Source: an uncultured Methanobrevibacter sp. (GTDB lineage: Archaea > Methanobacteriota > Methanobacteria > Methanobacteriales > Methanobacteriaceae). Taken from it: 64,000 nucleotides of DNA. This document shows, in pieces, positions 47,401 through 55,490 of the stretch; position 1 is the stretch's first letter, and the number at the start of each line of letters is the position of its first letter. The stretch covers positions 1 to 64,000 of the forward strand of contig NZ_OMWA01000002.1 in assembly GCF_900314615.1 (NCBI RefSeq). The letters run 5' to 3'. Made by a program: the position numbers and the translations under genes. A model generated the notes under the pieces. That model had not been told where the DNA came from. It saw only the letters and a program-made list of their open reading frames with translations, and did not search any database.

Positions 47401-48013
47401 CGGTAAAATAAAATTAAGCATGGAATTTAATCCAGACAGCTATCTTGTAACAGCAATAAATCCTATAACCGGAGAATATGTCGAAAATACAGTTAAAGTT
47501 CTTAGTCCAATAAGTGAAAATAAAGATTTAACCATGTATTTCACAAGCGGATCTAAATTTAAAGTGCGCATCATTGCTGCAGGCGGAAAAGCAGTCGGTG
47601 CAGGAAAAACTGTTAAATTTAAAATTAATGGAAAAACATATACTTCTAAAACAAACAAAAACGGCTATGCATCATTAAAAATTAACTTGAAAGCCAAAAA
47701 ATACACAGTAACAACCCAATATGGAAAATATAAAGCAACAAATAAGATAACAGTGAAACCTTTATTGACTGCAAAAAATATTTCCAAAAAGAATGTTAAA
47801 AAAGTTACCTTTAAAGCAAAACTCGTTACAAATAAAGGAAAAGTAGCTAAAAACAAAAAAATAACTTTTAAATTTAAAAACAATAAATATACTGCAAAAA
47901 CAAATAGTAAAGGAATAGCTACCATTAAATTAACTTTAAGCCCTGGAAAATACAAGATACAATCCATTTATGGAAAATCCAAAATTACCAATACAATAAC
48001 TATTAAAAAATAG
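41456..48013 (+). CDS. Giant adhesin-like protein, two beta-helix modules + 13 Ig-like repeats
   Basis: About 2,185 residues. GAGGTG (41444-41449) is followed after 6 nt by ATT at 41456, starting a signal peptide (LKKKITLVLL...VVSA). The nearest conventional start, GTG at 41447, lies inside the ribosome-binding site. Two beta-helix modules open with 'IYVSPDGSDKEGIGS' (~residue 45) and 'NYFVAPWGEDRPEAGS' (~480). From ~995 I count 13 Ig-like domains of ~90 residues with the pattern 'G..V...NG..Y...TDENG.A...I.L..G.Y.V...Y.G', akin to bacterial Ig-like (Big) domains. The last two are very Lys-rich (e.g. 'KVTFKAKLVTNKGK') and there is no membrane anchor, so retention may depend on charge. Family as its neighbours; the ligand is unknown. 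Confidence 0.85.
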   Translation: MLKKKITLVLLLLTVILSSMMVVSANDDNATFIEPNDELNINEIYVSPDGSDKEGIGSSDSPFQSISHAVDMAGNNSKIILKDGTYIGSSNTNININKYLTIETQGDVTLNGEGKNYFFKVNKDSSLILNNIKFINGYTDSYSQLGAIKNQGKLLVNNTSFSKMDTVMSTFYNEGELIIDNSIISNSKSKNIAKSITNLGDCTISNSKLNDATASDSDLPNVYNFKNIDIIESQISHLKSNDEYDASSYQTSIILIKNSTLTLIEAEKADIKLLNSNINRRFSFNGCNVYVENSKIIPSSGLFNTLSIFKSNFTAINTIFDAPISSGHTDFNITYSSILHGILGGGDKSVLYAPYNWWGVNSGPEIEYFKNIDIRNWAIASFEIEDGNNSIGTTSKFITSFKWFDGNNSFDLKENESIPTRPVHFEAQNGRFLYTTGSLTKSFENYLIGNTLDCSVYSTVDNQKLTLTIGNGYSAYNYFVAPWGEDRPEAGSSENPYRTLGYAISKAVDGNTICLLEGIYNGSENSKISISKNLTIIGLGNVNFLRVSGASIMTVRELGNVIVKNINFGCEVREYNDNLFTVTGGTLTIENCTFSAISSASVIYTSPGVSNNGLIQIRDSEFSDIKGSVVSGPAKVNVDNCSFEKISNFYSVAGMENYNALFTVTSSIEIYNSEFTNNTMGIITLHPYTYSGSGLLGASNSQYSNQNRYAYIENSTFTKNLFTNMGNSYSTIGVGFDIADSYGTFYGYINNCTFKDNTGKIAKATSVNSSSFYNNHGLDYGGRALIEAELINNSVFISNLNRYTDYSQASYGEGIASAQTITYSTFINNEASFGGAVSNSKEIHYCVFVNNTALYSGNDIYSNSGDVDYSSNWWGDNKKPDDSKIFIFLGNLKLTDWVIMTFESYHENTVEASLDNLIDDDGSIKKIGKILPSRPVYFAIDLGNITPSFDYLKRNVAYANISYDLNSSDFKVYATIDNQVLDLNLRNTNTMILIENVTVKGNDNKYYIDLINANGFKIANQTLTVQIINSNNESKVFTIKTDENGRGSFDIDYPTGKYEVLVNYYGNGYYEKSSALAKIEIVTSFTEVISYNYTYFGKNNVFYGILKDENGKNLVNYNLTFTIISANGEKRTVTSNTDYYGRSEIILNLAVGEYDIKVEYPGDSWYAYSSSYSHIIIKPVNSTITVPDVTLYGEGNLYNITLKDSYGTLIRGENIQVAISQANKTDNFILQTNENGIASLTVNYMPGTYNVKATYKGDDIYGSAEDSGKITVNKVLTIVSGFHHKIIPLNGLYTVVLSDMYGKRINNGTVTLNCYQGKLVKTYTNTTDPNGEASFIIDLAEGTYLTTIDYDGSLWYSDATNAATIVVDKNAVLESVRLNATDLVQYYGENKFFAIDFNDPNAYDQYGKTITVSISNEKWSQSFEAVTDAFGTARLQIKLNPGEYNVTYKYSNQYYNIYGSGSNKITVYKMPVTLTSNDLIMNVNDQRLFEATLKDTNGKAISNMQIHVKLNGKEYDITTNDKGVASLPLNLNIGEYEIEYSLTHPNYIYSSNTNKILVVDTKQTSTQIIAEDITEDENNLINFTLTLTDCLHNGISYSEVTLEIIDLEGKTIKKITDVSDANGNVIFKFTLDYGRYTLKSDFKGNDLYLASSSINIANIKTSDNRTKTVIYTGDVQISANDTFNIVLCDENGKLLSNKEITFIFKNMTYSTKTNSKGEAFVKADVASGIHNINVVFNGDDNLRPSFNKVKLYVSNLSTKIYAPSLVKYYRNSTQFHALLTSDSGRPLANQIISVILDNAIYNCTTDENGWITLDINLKPGHYDVECHFANESSEEYSFNKTTIDVLTTILGQDEVKIYGDSPYLTIKFLDGVGNGLKNKDFVIGIDRTNYFATTNDEGIFYFDLNLNAGNHVISVINPFDGLSESYKLTIKPTVIVNNLIKVLGDGQYYTATFYDKNNSPVTNKNVNVIINGINHTYKTDSNGKIKLSMEFNPDSYLVTAINPITGEYVENTVKVLSPISENKDLTMYFTSGSKFKVRIIAAGGKAVGAGKTVKFKINGKTYTSKTNKNGYASLKINLKAKKYTVTTQYGKYKATNKITVKPLLTAKNISKKNVKKVTFKAKLVTNKGKVAKNKKITFKFKNNKYTAKTNSKGIATIKLTLSPGKYKIQSIYGKSKITNTITIKK

Positions 48014-48168
48014 GGAAAAATATACCTTATTTTTTAAATTACTTTTTTTTATTCATCGAAATTATCTATTTATTGAATAATTCATTTAAAATTAAGTTTA
48101 ATAATTATTATTTTATTAAATTATATATTAAAAAAATTTAAATATACTTTATGACAAACATAATTTCC

Positions 48169-48193
48169 ATGTAATCAATTCAGTTGATTACAT
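48169..48193. promoter_or_regulatory. Perfect 10-bp inverted repeat in the leader of the 48217 adhesin
   Basis: ATGTAATCAA-TTCAG-TTGATTACAT, 11 nt upstream of the GAGGT ribosome-binding site (48204) and about 25-30 nt after a TATA-like TTTAAATATA (~48138). It thus lies at the predicted transcription start. It could be a repressor operator or a leader hairpin. Confidence 0.55.
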
Positions 48194-48216
48194 AAATTTT
48201 ATAGAGGTCGAAACTT

Positions 48217-51200
48217 TTGAAATTTAATAAGATTTTATTTTTTACAATTGTTTTAATGGCCATATTATCTTTAGGAGCAGTAAGTGCTCAAGATAATGGA
48301 ACTGATGATGTAACATCAGTCAGCCAGGACAATTCAATACAATTAACAATAAATGACGATTCAAAACTTAGTGACGACGCTTCAACAACATATAACAAAA
48401 CAGTATATGTTGAAACTGCAAAAGGTTCAGACACCGGAGCGGGAAGTGAAGCAAGTCCATACGCAACAATAAATAAAGCAATCAGTGATGTTAATGCATC
48501 CGATAATACTGTTATTTATTTAGGTAGTGGAACTTATTCTGGAGATAACAATACAAACTTAAAAATTGATTTATCCCATAGAAATTATGGTGGAAGTTTA
48601 ACCTTAATCGGTGCTGAAGACGGTACCACTGTAATTGACGGAAGCGAGGAATCTCCAATTATTGCGGCAATAAGCAGTGACTCAATTGTTACTTTAAAAA
48701 ACATCATATTCAAAAATGGTAAAGCAAATATGGGTTCTGTAGTAACTTCTGCAGGTGACTTAACTATTGATAACTGTGTATTTGAAGAAAATTATGTTAC
48801 CAATTTAGCTGCTGTTTATTCTGAAAAAGGTAATTTAACTATCACAAATTCTAAATTTAACAAAAATTCAGGTAACCAATATGTTGATTTATATTTCTCA
48901 CATGATGGTTTTGTAACCTTAATAAACAACACATTTGAAAACGGTGTTGCAACAAGCTCCTGGGCAGATACTCCTGCAGTTTATGTAGGTACTGGTAAAC
49001 CAGTTATTAGAGGAAATACCTTTAAAAATTTAACCAGCTCCCGCAGTGCAGCAGCATTAGCTGTAAGATACAATAACGGAGATAATTTTGCAAATATTAC
49101 TGACAATACCTTCATAAACTGTACCTACACAGGTTCAAATGGAGGAATTGTATTTTTCCAAAATTCATATCTTAAAGGTAACAAATTCATCAACTGCACA
49201 TCCAGAACATCTTTACTTTATTCTGTAACTGATTTCAATGCAAAACTTGCTTTTGAAGATGTAGCTGTCGACGGTACAAGTTTTACCTTAAAAGCTAATG
49301 TAACAGATGACATGGGAAATTCAGTTGTAGGTGCAAAAGTAATTTTCACTATTGACGGTGCAAATGTCGGTACTGCAACTTCAAATGCAGAGGGTGTTGC
49401 AACCTTAAATGTAAACAAATTATTGGAAAACGGCGAACACCAAATTTCCGGTACACAAGCATATGATAATGAAAATCCATTTGATGTAACTGTAAATAAC
49501 GGTACTGCAACTGTAGACTTCGATCACTCCCCTGCAGAGGTATGGGTTTCAACTGAAGGAAATGACGAAACAGGTAACGGTAGTGAAGACAATCCGTTCT
49601 TAACCCTTAAAAAAGCTTTAGATTATGGAACTGCAGCTACTGTAGATTTAACCGTACACATTAAAAATGGTTTATACAACGGATCTCAAAACAGAGATTT
49701 ATCCTATTCCAATGTTGGAAAAATTACAATTATCGGTGAATCCTATGGAAATGTCATCATCGATGCTGAACATGCAAAATCCGGCGAAGGATGGTGGGCA
49801 TCCGGATCAAACATATTCAAATTTGGTCAAAACCTTGAAATCAAATTGGTTAACTTAACCTTAATCAACTGTGAAGGTAATCCTGTAGATGCATATGGAT
49901 TAACAATGAAAGATAATATTGTAATAAACTCCAGCACTATCCGTGCTCAATCACCAAATGAAGGAGTAATCATTGACAATATAAAAATCATCAACGGAAC
50001 AAATCAAGCAATCAACGCTTATAATTTAGTTTTAACCAATTCAGTGATTGAAAACTGTAATGGTAAAACTTCAACCGGTTTACTCTGGTTAACTACCAAT
50101 GGCGATCGTGTAACATATTTAGAAAACAATACCTTTAAAGGCAACACAATCGAGGGTTATTCAGGTGGTGCAGCATATTATGTTCAATCTGATTTAGTAA
50201 GTATCAACAACACCTTTGATTCAAATACCGTAACCGGAAGTGCATCAAATATTGCTTATGCAACAGGTAATAACATTACTTCAATCAATGATAAGTTCAT
50301 CAATAATGAAGTTCCAAGTTATGTTGCTCAATATAGAAGCAACGGTAATTATGCTAGTGAAATTATTGTAGAAAACATTACTTTCATCAACAATAGGGCA
50401 TCTGCAAATGGTGCAGGATTAGTAACTACCGGTGCTAATATCAAAGGCGGAAAATTCATAAACAACACTGCTGCAGGAAATGGTGGTGCAATATACTTAT
50501 TAAACCACGGAAAAACAGCTCAAGTAAGTGAAATGAGCATTGAAGATGTTACTTTTGAAAATAATACTGCATCTTGCGGAAATGATATATTCATTGCTCC
50601 AGGTCAAGGAAACAATGTATTTGCAAACTTAACTGATTTAACAATCACTGCAAACAGCAAAAATGTAACTGAATTATCAGACATCATAACCGTAACCGTA
50701 TCCCACCCATCAGGTGCAATCATTGGAGGGGGTCAAGTAACCTTCTACTTCGATGGTAATGTAGTCGGTAAGGCTGATTTAATCAATCAAAATGCAACCT
50801 TAGAATACGTCGGATTTAAAAATGATACTGAATATCAATTCACAAGCGTTTATGAATATGCAACCGAAAACGATACCTATGTAAACGGTACTATATCTAC
50901 AAACATTGCTGATGCTTTAGAAAGCGTAGAATTCTATGTATCTGACAGCCTTGGTGATGATGAAAACGGAACAGGTAGTAAAGACAATCCATTCAAATCC
51001 ATTTCTAAAGCATTAAGTGAAGGTTATACAAAATCCACAAACATTACTGTTCATGTTTTAGAAGGTAATTACACCGGTGAATTAAATACCAATTTAAGAA
51101 TTCCAACAACTGTTGACGTATTGTTAGTCGGTGAAGACGCAGACAAAGTCATTGTCTCAGACAGTGCTGCTGATTACTTCATTACTGCTTTAGCAGGTAA

Positions 51201-53868
51201 TGCTAAATTAACATTAGCTAATGTAACTTTAAACAGAGCTGCTCGTGATACCCAATCTGCAATTTATGTTGAAGAAGGCGCTAATGTAGAAATTGACACT
51301 GTCAAATTCATCGGCGGACAAGGTAACAATGGTGGTGCTATCAATACTGCAGGTACTTTAACTATAAACAATTCCTACTTCTTCGATAACGGTTATGCAG
51401 ATGTAACTAAAAGAGCAAACGCTTATTATGGTGGAGCTATTTACAATGATGGTGTTTTAATAATTGATAATTCAACATTTGAAGCAAACCATGCAGGCAG
51501 ATTATCCACTATTGCAAGTCAAGGTACATTATACATGAAAAATTCACAGGTAATTGACAGCCTTGACGCTTACGCAATGAATATGGACTTAGTGGCTATC
51601 GGTGCATTTGGCGGTCAAAAAGGTAATATCACAATAGAAAACACTGTTTTCACTGTTACCAACAGAACAGTTAATGAACTGTCCAACCGCATATACATGC
51701 CTCAAAATTCATTGACATGCCTTGCAATCGGATCCAGTGAACATGTAACAATTATCAACTCTACATTCGAAGATCAAGGTGGAAGATACACTCCAAATGC
51801 ATTTGGCGGAATCAACTCCTGGAACCTTGCAGGAGGAGGTTATACCATAGTACCTGGAGATATTGAGGTCTATAACTCAACATTCAGAAATTTACAGGCA
51901 GTAAGCTTATTCTACTCAAGAACTGACGGAACTTCATATGCTTCCCACAGATTATTTGACGGATGTTTATTTGAAAATGTAGAATATATAATCGCAGCTC
52001 TCAACTCAGGTAATTTCTCAGTAGACATACACAATTCTGTTATTTTATCAAATGATACTGCCAAAATAGGAATTGCTTCCGGTAAAACTCTTGAAATGGA
52101 TGTTTCCAACAACTGGTGGGGAAGCAACAACGCTACATTTAAGAATGCTACTATTGGAACTTCCAATTTCATTTCCAATTATGTTTTAAAACTCAGAGAA
52201 ATCAGCTCAGAAGTAGTAAACCCTGAAAACTATCTGGTTTTAACCTTAAACCAAACTGGAAACGATGTTGAATTAGCATTCAAATCATTTGATGGTGAAA
52301 ACTTAACTGATTATGACGGATCCTTACCTGCTAGAGAATTCACAATTAATGCAACAGGTGCTGTTTTAGGAACCAACAACGGAACTATTGCAAATAAAGT
52401 TACAACTCCTGTTAGTGTTGACGGTGACAGTTATGAAATTGAAGCAACTGTTGACAATGAAACTGTCAACTTAACTGTTGTAAGAAAAGACACCCAAATA
52501 AGCATTGATTCCATCAATAAAGATTTAAGCATTAATGCTACATTAACTGATATTGACGGCAAACCTCTAAGCAATGCAACTGTTTCATACGAAATCGGTG
52601 ATGTTAAAGGAAATGTCACCACTGATGAAAATGGTAACTTTAACATTCCATGCGTTGCTAACGGTGAAGCATTAATTAAATTTGAAGCAACAGGCAGTAA
52701 CTTTGGTTGCAATAAAACTTTCACATTTGACGGAGTTGTAAAAGAAAATTCAACTACTGTAATTACAGTTCCTGAAGAAATCAAAATTGGAGACGATTTA
52801 GCTGTTCTTATTTCAGTTGAAAACGCAACCGGAAATGTTACTCTTATTGTTGACGGTGCTGTTAATGTATTACCTTTAGAAAATGGTATTGCAACTTATA
52901 TTATGGATGCTATTGCTGCAGGTGAACATTCAATTGTTGCAATTTATTCTGGAGATGACACTCTTAACCCATCATATAACGTAACAGGTTTCTATCTTGA
53001 AGTATTCGCTACTGAATTTACAAACCTAACTCTTGACGGAAGCGGATTCATTGATGGTGTTTTAGTAAACAGCCTTGGCGATGCAATGAACAACACAGTC
53101 ATATTCTACACATTAGATGGTGTAAAATACAACACTACAACTGATGAATATGGTGCATTCATAATAAACATTACTAAAAGTACTGATGTTGAAATTTCAT
53201 ACGCTGGTGACGATTACTACCTGCCAACTAACATTTCAATTAAGTTAGAAAACGTAGCTCCTACAAGAACCGCTACTGTTATCAACAGTAGTGACTTCAC
53301 ACAATATGCCTGTGATTTCTATGAAGGAGAACGTGGTGGAAACTTCACATTCCAGCTCTTGGACATGGTAGGCAATCCTCTTGCAAATAAAACCATCTAC
53401 ATCGGTTACAACGGTGTAACATTAAACAGAACAACCGATGAAAACGGTTTCGCAAATGTTCAAATTAACCTCAAAAACGCAGGTTTATACACATTTGTAG
53501 TAGTATTCCTTGGTGATGAAAACTACAACGCTTCCATGGCAGTTCACAAAGTAGTTATCGACAAAAAACCTACATCCATCTCTGCAAGTGCAAAAACATT
53601 TAAAGCTACTGCAAAAACCAAAAAATACACAGTAACTTTAAAAACCATCCCAGGATCATCCATCGATGGAAAAACATACCTTGCAGCAGGCAAAAAAGTT
53701 ACCATGAAAATCAATGGAAAAACCTACACAGCAAAAACCAATGCTAAAGGTCAGGCAACATTCAGCCTTAAAATAACCAAAAAAGGCAAATTCGCAGCTT
53801 CCATTAAATACGATGGTGACGTAACATACAAAGCTTCAAGCAAATCAGTAAAAATAACAATTAAATAG
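48217..53868 (+). CDS. Giant adhesin-like protein, three beta-helix modules + Ig-like/Lys-rich tail
   Basis: A 1,883-residue protein. The TTG start has GAGGT 8 nt upstream. Residues 1-24 are a signal peptide ending VSA. Three beta-helix modules each open with the same signature: 'VYVETAKGSDTGAGSEASPY' (~62), 'VWVSTEGNDETGNGSEDNPF' (~437) and 'FYVSDSLGDDENGTGSKDNP' (~905), the DUF1565-like entry strand. Ig-like domains lie at ~345-420 and ~1325-1780. The last ~100 residues form a Lys-rich Ig-like module ('GKKVTMKINGKTYTAKTNAK') very like the end of the previous gene. There is no membrane helix at the C-terminus. The stop codon is part of a terminator hairpin. Surface adhesion is the family's proposed role. 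Confidence 0.9.
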   Translation: MKFNKILFFTIVLMAILSLGAVSAQDNGTDDVTSVSQDNSIQLTINDDSKLSDDASTTYNKTVYVETAKGSDTGAGSEASPYATINKAISDVNASDNTVIYLGSGTYSGDNNTNLKIDLSHRNYGGSLTLIGAEDGTTVIDGSEESPIIAAISSDSIVTLKNIIFKNGKANMGSVVTSAGDLTIDNCVFEENYVTNLAAVYSEKGNLTITNSKFNKNSGNQYVDLYFSHDGFVTLINNTFENGVATSSWADTPAVYVGTGKPVIRGNTFKNLTSSRSAAALAVRYNNGDNFANITDNTFINCTYTGSNGGIVFFQNSYLKGNKFINCTSRTSLLYSVTDFNAKLAFEDVAVDGTSFTLKANVTDDMGNSVVGAKVIFTIDGANVGTATSNAEGVATLNVNKLLENGEHQISGTQAYDNENPFDVTVNNGTATVDFDHSPAEVWVSTEGNDETGNGSEDNPFLTLKKALDYGTAATVDLTVHIKNGLYNGSQNRDLSYSNVGKITIIGESYGNVIIDAEHAKSGEGWWASGSNIFKFGQNLEIKLVNLTLINCEGNPVDAYGLTMKDNIVINSSTIRAQSPNEGVIIDNIKIINGTNQAINAYNLVLTNSVIENCNGKTSTGLLWLTTNGDRVTYLENNTFKGNTIEGYSGGAAYYVQSDLVSINNTFDSNTVTGSASNIAYATGNNITSINDKFINNEVPSYVAQYRSNGNYASEIIVENITFINNRASANGAGLVTTGANIKGGKFINNTAAGNGGAIYLLNHGKTAQVSEMSIEDVTFENNTASCGNDIFIAPGQGNNVFANLTDLTITANSKNVTELSDIITVTVSHPSGAIIGGGQVTFYFDGNVVGKADLINQNATLEYVGFKNDTEYQFTSVYEYATENDTYVNGTISTNIADALESVEFYVSDSLGDDENGTGSKDNPFKSISKALSEGYTKSTNITVHVLEGNYTGELNTNLRIPTTVDVLLVGEDADKVIVSDSAADYFITALAGNAKLTLANVTLNRAARDTQSAIYVEEGANVEIDTVKFIGGQGNNGGAINTAGTLTINNSYFFDNGYADVTKRANAYYGGAIYNDGVLIIDNSTFEANHAGRLSTIASQGTLYMKNSQVIDSLDAYAMNMDLVAIGAFGGQKGNITIENTVFTVTNRTVNELSNRIYMPQNSLTCLAIGSSEHVTIINSTFEDQGGRYTPNAFGGINSWNLAGGGYTIVPGDIEVYNSTFRNLQAVSLFYSRTDGTSYASHRLFDGCLFENVEYIIAALNSGNFSVDIHNSVILSNDTAKIGIASGKTLEMDVSNNWWGSNNATFKNATIGTSNFISNYVLKLREISSEVVNPENYLVLTLNQTGNDVELAFKSFDGENLTDYDGSLPAREFTINATGAVLGTNNGTIANKVTTPVSVDGDSYEIEATVDNETVNLTVVRKDTQISIDSINKDLSINATLTDIDGKPLSNATVSYEIGDVKGNVTTDENGNFNIPCVANGEALIKFEATGSNFGCNKTFTFDGVVKENSTTVITVPEEIKIGDDLAVLISVENATGNVTLIVDGAVNVLPLENGIATYIMDAIAAGEHSIVAIYSGDDTLNPSYNVTGFYLEVFATEFTNLTLDGSGFIDGVLVNSLGDAMNNTVIFYTLDGVKYNTTTDEYGAFIINITKSTDVEISYAGDDYYLPTNISIKLENVAPTRTATVINSSDFTQYACDFYEGERGGNFTFQLLDMVGNPLANKTIYIGYNGVTLNRTTDENGFANVQINLKNAGLYTFVVVFLGDENYNASMAVHKVVIDKKPTSISASAKTFKATAKTKKYTVTLKTIPGSSIDGKTYLAAGKKVTMKINGKTYTAKTNAKGQATFSLKITKKGKFAASIKYDGDVTYKASSKSVKITIK

Positions 53869-53902
53869 TGAGATTCCATCTCACTAACTTTTTTCTTTTT
53901 TT
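53867..53902 (+). terminator. Intrinsic-type terminator overlapping the adhesin stop codon
   Basis: AGTGAGAT-3 nt-ATCTCACT, a perfect 8-bp stem (53867-53885) that includes part of the TAG stop, followed by TTTTTTCTTTTTTT. Confidence 0.8.
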
Positions 53903-54028
53903 AATCCAACATCAAAGTTATTGATAATTAATCATTTTTATTTTTAAAACACCTTAAAAAAAACAACCTATATAAACCTTGAAAAATAAAATAATAATAT
54001 TATAATTTATGATTATTTAGGTGTTTTA

Positions 54029-55399
54029 ATGAACGTTATTGAAAAGTTAAACTCCATAAAAAATGGAGAAATGACAGCTAAAGAAAATGTGGAAAGCTTC
54101 ATTAAAGTTATCGATGAAAATAACGAAAAAATTAATGCATTTATTGAATTGAACTATGAAAATGCATTAAAACAAGCTGAAGCCATAGATGAAAAAATAG
54201 CTAATGGTGAAGACGTTGGTGCTTTAGCTGGATTAGTATTTGGTATAAAAGCAAACATTAATGTTGAAGATATGATTATTTCAGCAGCTTCCAAAACCTT
54301 AGAAGACTATTACGGAAGCTATAACGCAACTGTCGTTGATGAAATTCTTAAAGAAGACGGAATAATCATCGGTATTTTAAATATGGATGAATTTGCAGCA
54401 GGAAGTTCAACCGAAACTTCATACTACGGACCTACCCAAAACCCAGCTGCTATGGGCAGAATTCCTGGAGGTTCTAGTGGAGGTTGTGCAGCAGCTATCG
54501 CAGCTGACATGTGTGATATCTCTATCGGTTCAGATACCGGAGGATCCATCAGAAACCCTGCATCCCATTGTGGAGTTGTTGGATTTAAACCAACTTACGG
54601 TGCAGTTTCTAGACAAGGTCTTCTTGACTTGTCAATGAGTTTAGACCAAATCGGACCTCTTGCAAATGATGTAAGCGGAATTGCAGTAGCTTTAAATACT
54701 ATTGCAAAATATGATGAAACCGAATGTACCACTCTTGACTGGGAAAAACCTGACTTTACCGAAGTTTTAGAAGATACTTCCCTTGAAGGAATGAAAATAG
54801 CTGTATGTAAAGAATTCATTGATGTTACAGACGATGAAATCAACAAAACAGTGAATAAGGCTATCAACAAACTGGTTGATGCAGGCGCTGAACTTGTTGA
54901 AGTCAGTTTTGACTACATCGACTTATGTTTACCAACATATTACTTAATCAACTATGTGGAATTCTTCTCCGCTACAAGAAAATATGACGGAAGAGATTAC
55001 GGTTCCAGAATTGAAGAAGTATGCGGTGATGAAGTATTAAGAAGAATCAAAATAGGTTCTCACATTGCTGAAGCTGAATTCAGTGGTAAATACTACAAAC
55101 AAGCTTTAAAAGCAAGATCTGTAATCAGATCTGAAATCACTTCAATGCTTGAAAATGTTGATATGATTGTAGGACCAACAGTTCCTAAACTTCCTCACGA
55201 AATTGGTGAAGAGTTAGAACCAATGGAAATGTATGCATACGATATTTTAACAGTAATAGCTAACCTTGCAGGAATTCCGGCAGCAAGCATACCTGCAGGT
55301 GAAGTGGACGGCATCCCTGTTGGTTTACAGATTCAGGCTAAACCATTGGATGACTTAAAAATTATTAAAGCTATGAGTGTTTTTGAAAACACTCAATAA
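54029..55399 (+). CDS. gatA: Asp-tRNA(Asn)/Glu-tRNA(Gln) amidotransferase subunit A
   Basis: A 456-residue amidase-signature protein. The Ser-cisSer-Lys triad is visible: Lys in 'VFGIKANI' (~73), the Gly/Ser-rich loop 'GGSSGGCAAAIAADM' (~146-160) and 'SIGSDTGGSIRNPAS' with the nucleophile Ser. It releases ammonia from glutamine and, with GatB/C, amidates mischarged Asp-tRNA(Asn). Neither GatB nor GatC is in this window; methanogens often scatter these genes. GGTG 6 nt before the ATG supports the start. It is monocistronic, followed by a T-rich stretch. Confidence 0.93.
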   Translation: MNVIEKLNSIKNGEMTAKENVESFIKVIDENNEKINAFIELNYENALKQAEAIDEKIANGEDVGALAGLVFGIKANINVEDMIISAASKTLEDYYGSYNATVVDEILKEDGIIIGILNMDEFAAGSSTETSYYGPTQNPAAMGRIPGGSSGGCAAAIAADMCDISIGSDTGGSIRNPASHCGVVGFKPTYGAVSRQGLLDLSMSLDQIGPLANDVSGIAVALNTIAKYDETECTTLDWEKPDFTEVLEDTSLEGMKIAVCKEFIDVTDDEINKTVNKAINKLVDAGAELVEVSFDYIDLCLPTYYLINYVEFFSATRKYDGRDYGSRIEEVCGDEVLRRIKIGSHIAEAEFSGKYYKQALKARSVIRSEITSMLENVDMIVGPTVPKLPHEIGEELEPMEMYAYDILTVIANLAGIPAASIPAGEVDGIPVGLQIQAKPLDDLKIIKAMSVFENTQ

Positions 55400-55490
55400 A
55401 CTTCTTTTTTTTATTGAAATTTTTACACTTGAAATACACCTCTAAATTTTATACTGCATAAAATACAATAGATTATCAAGAGGTATTTTT

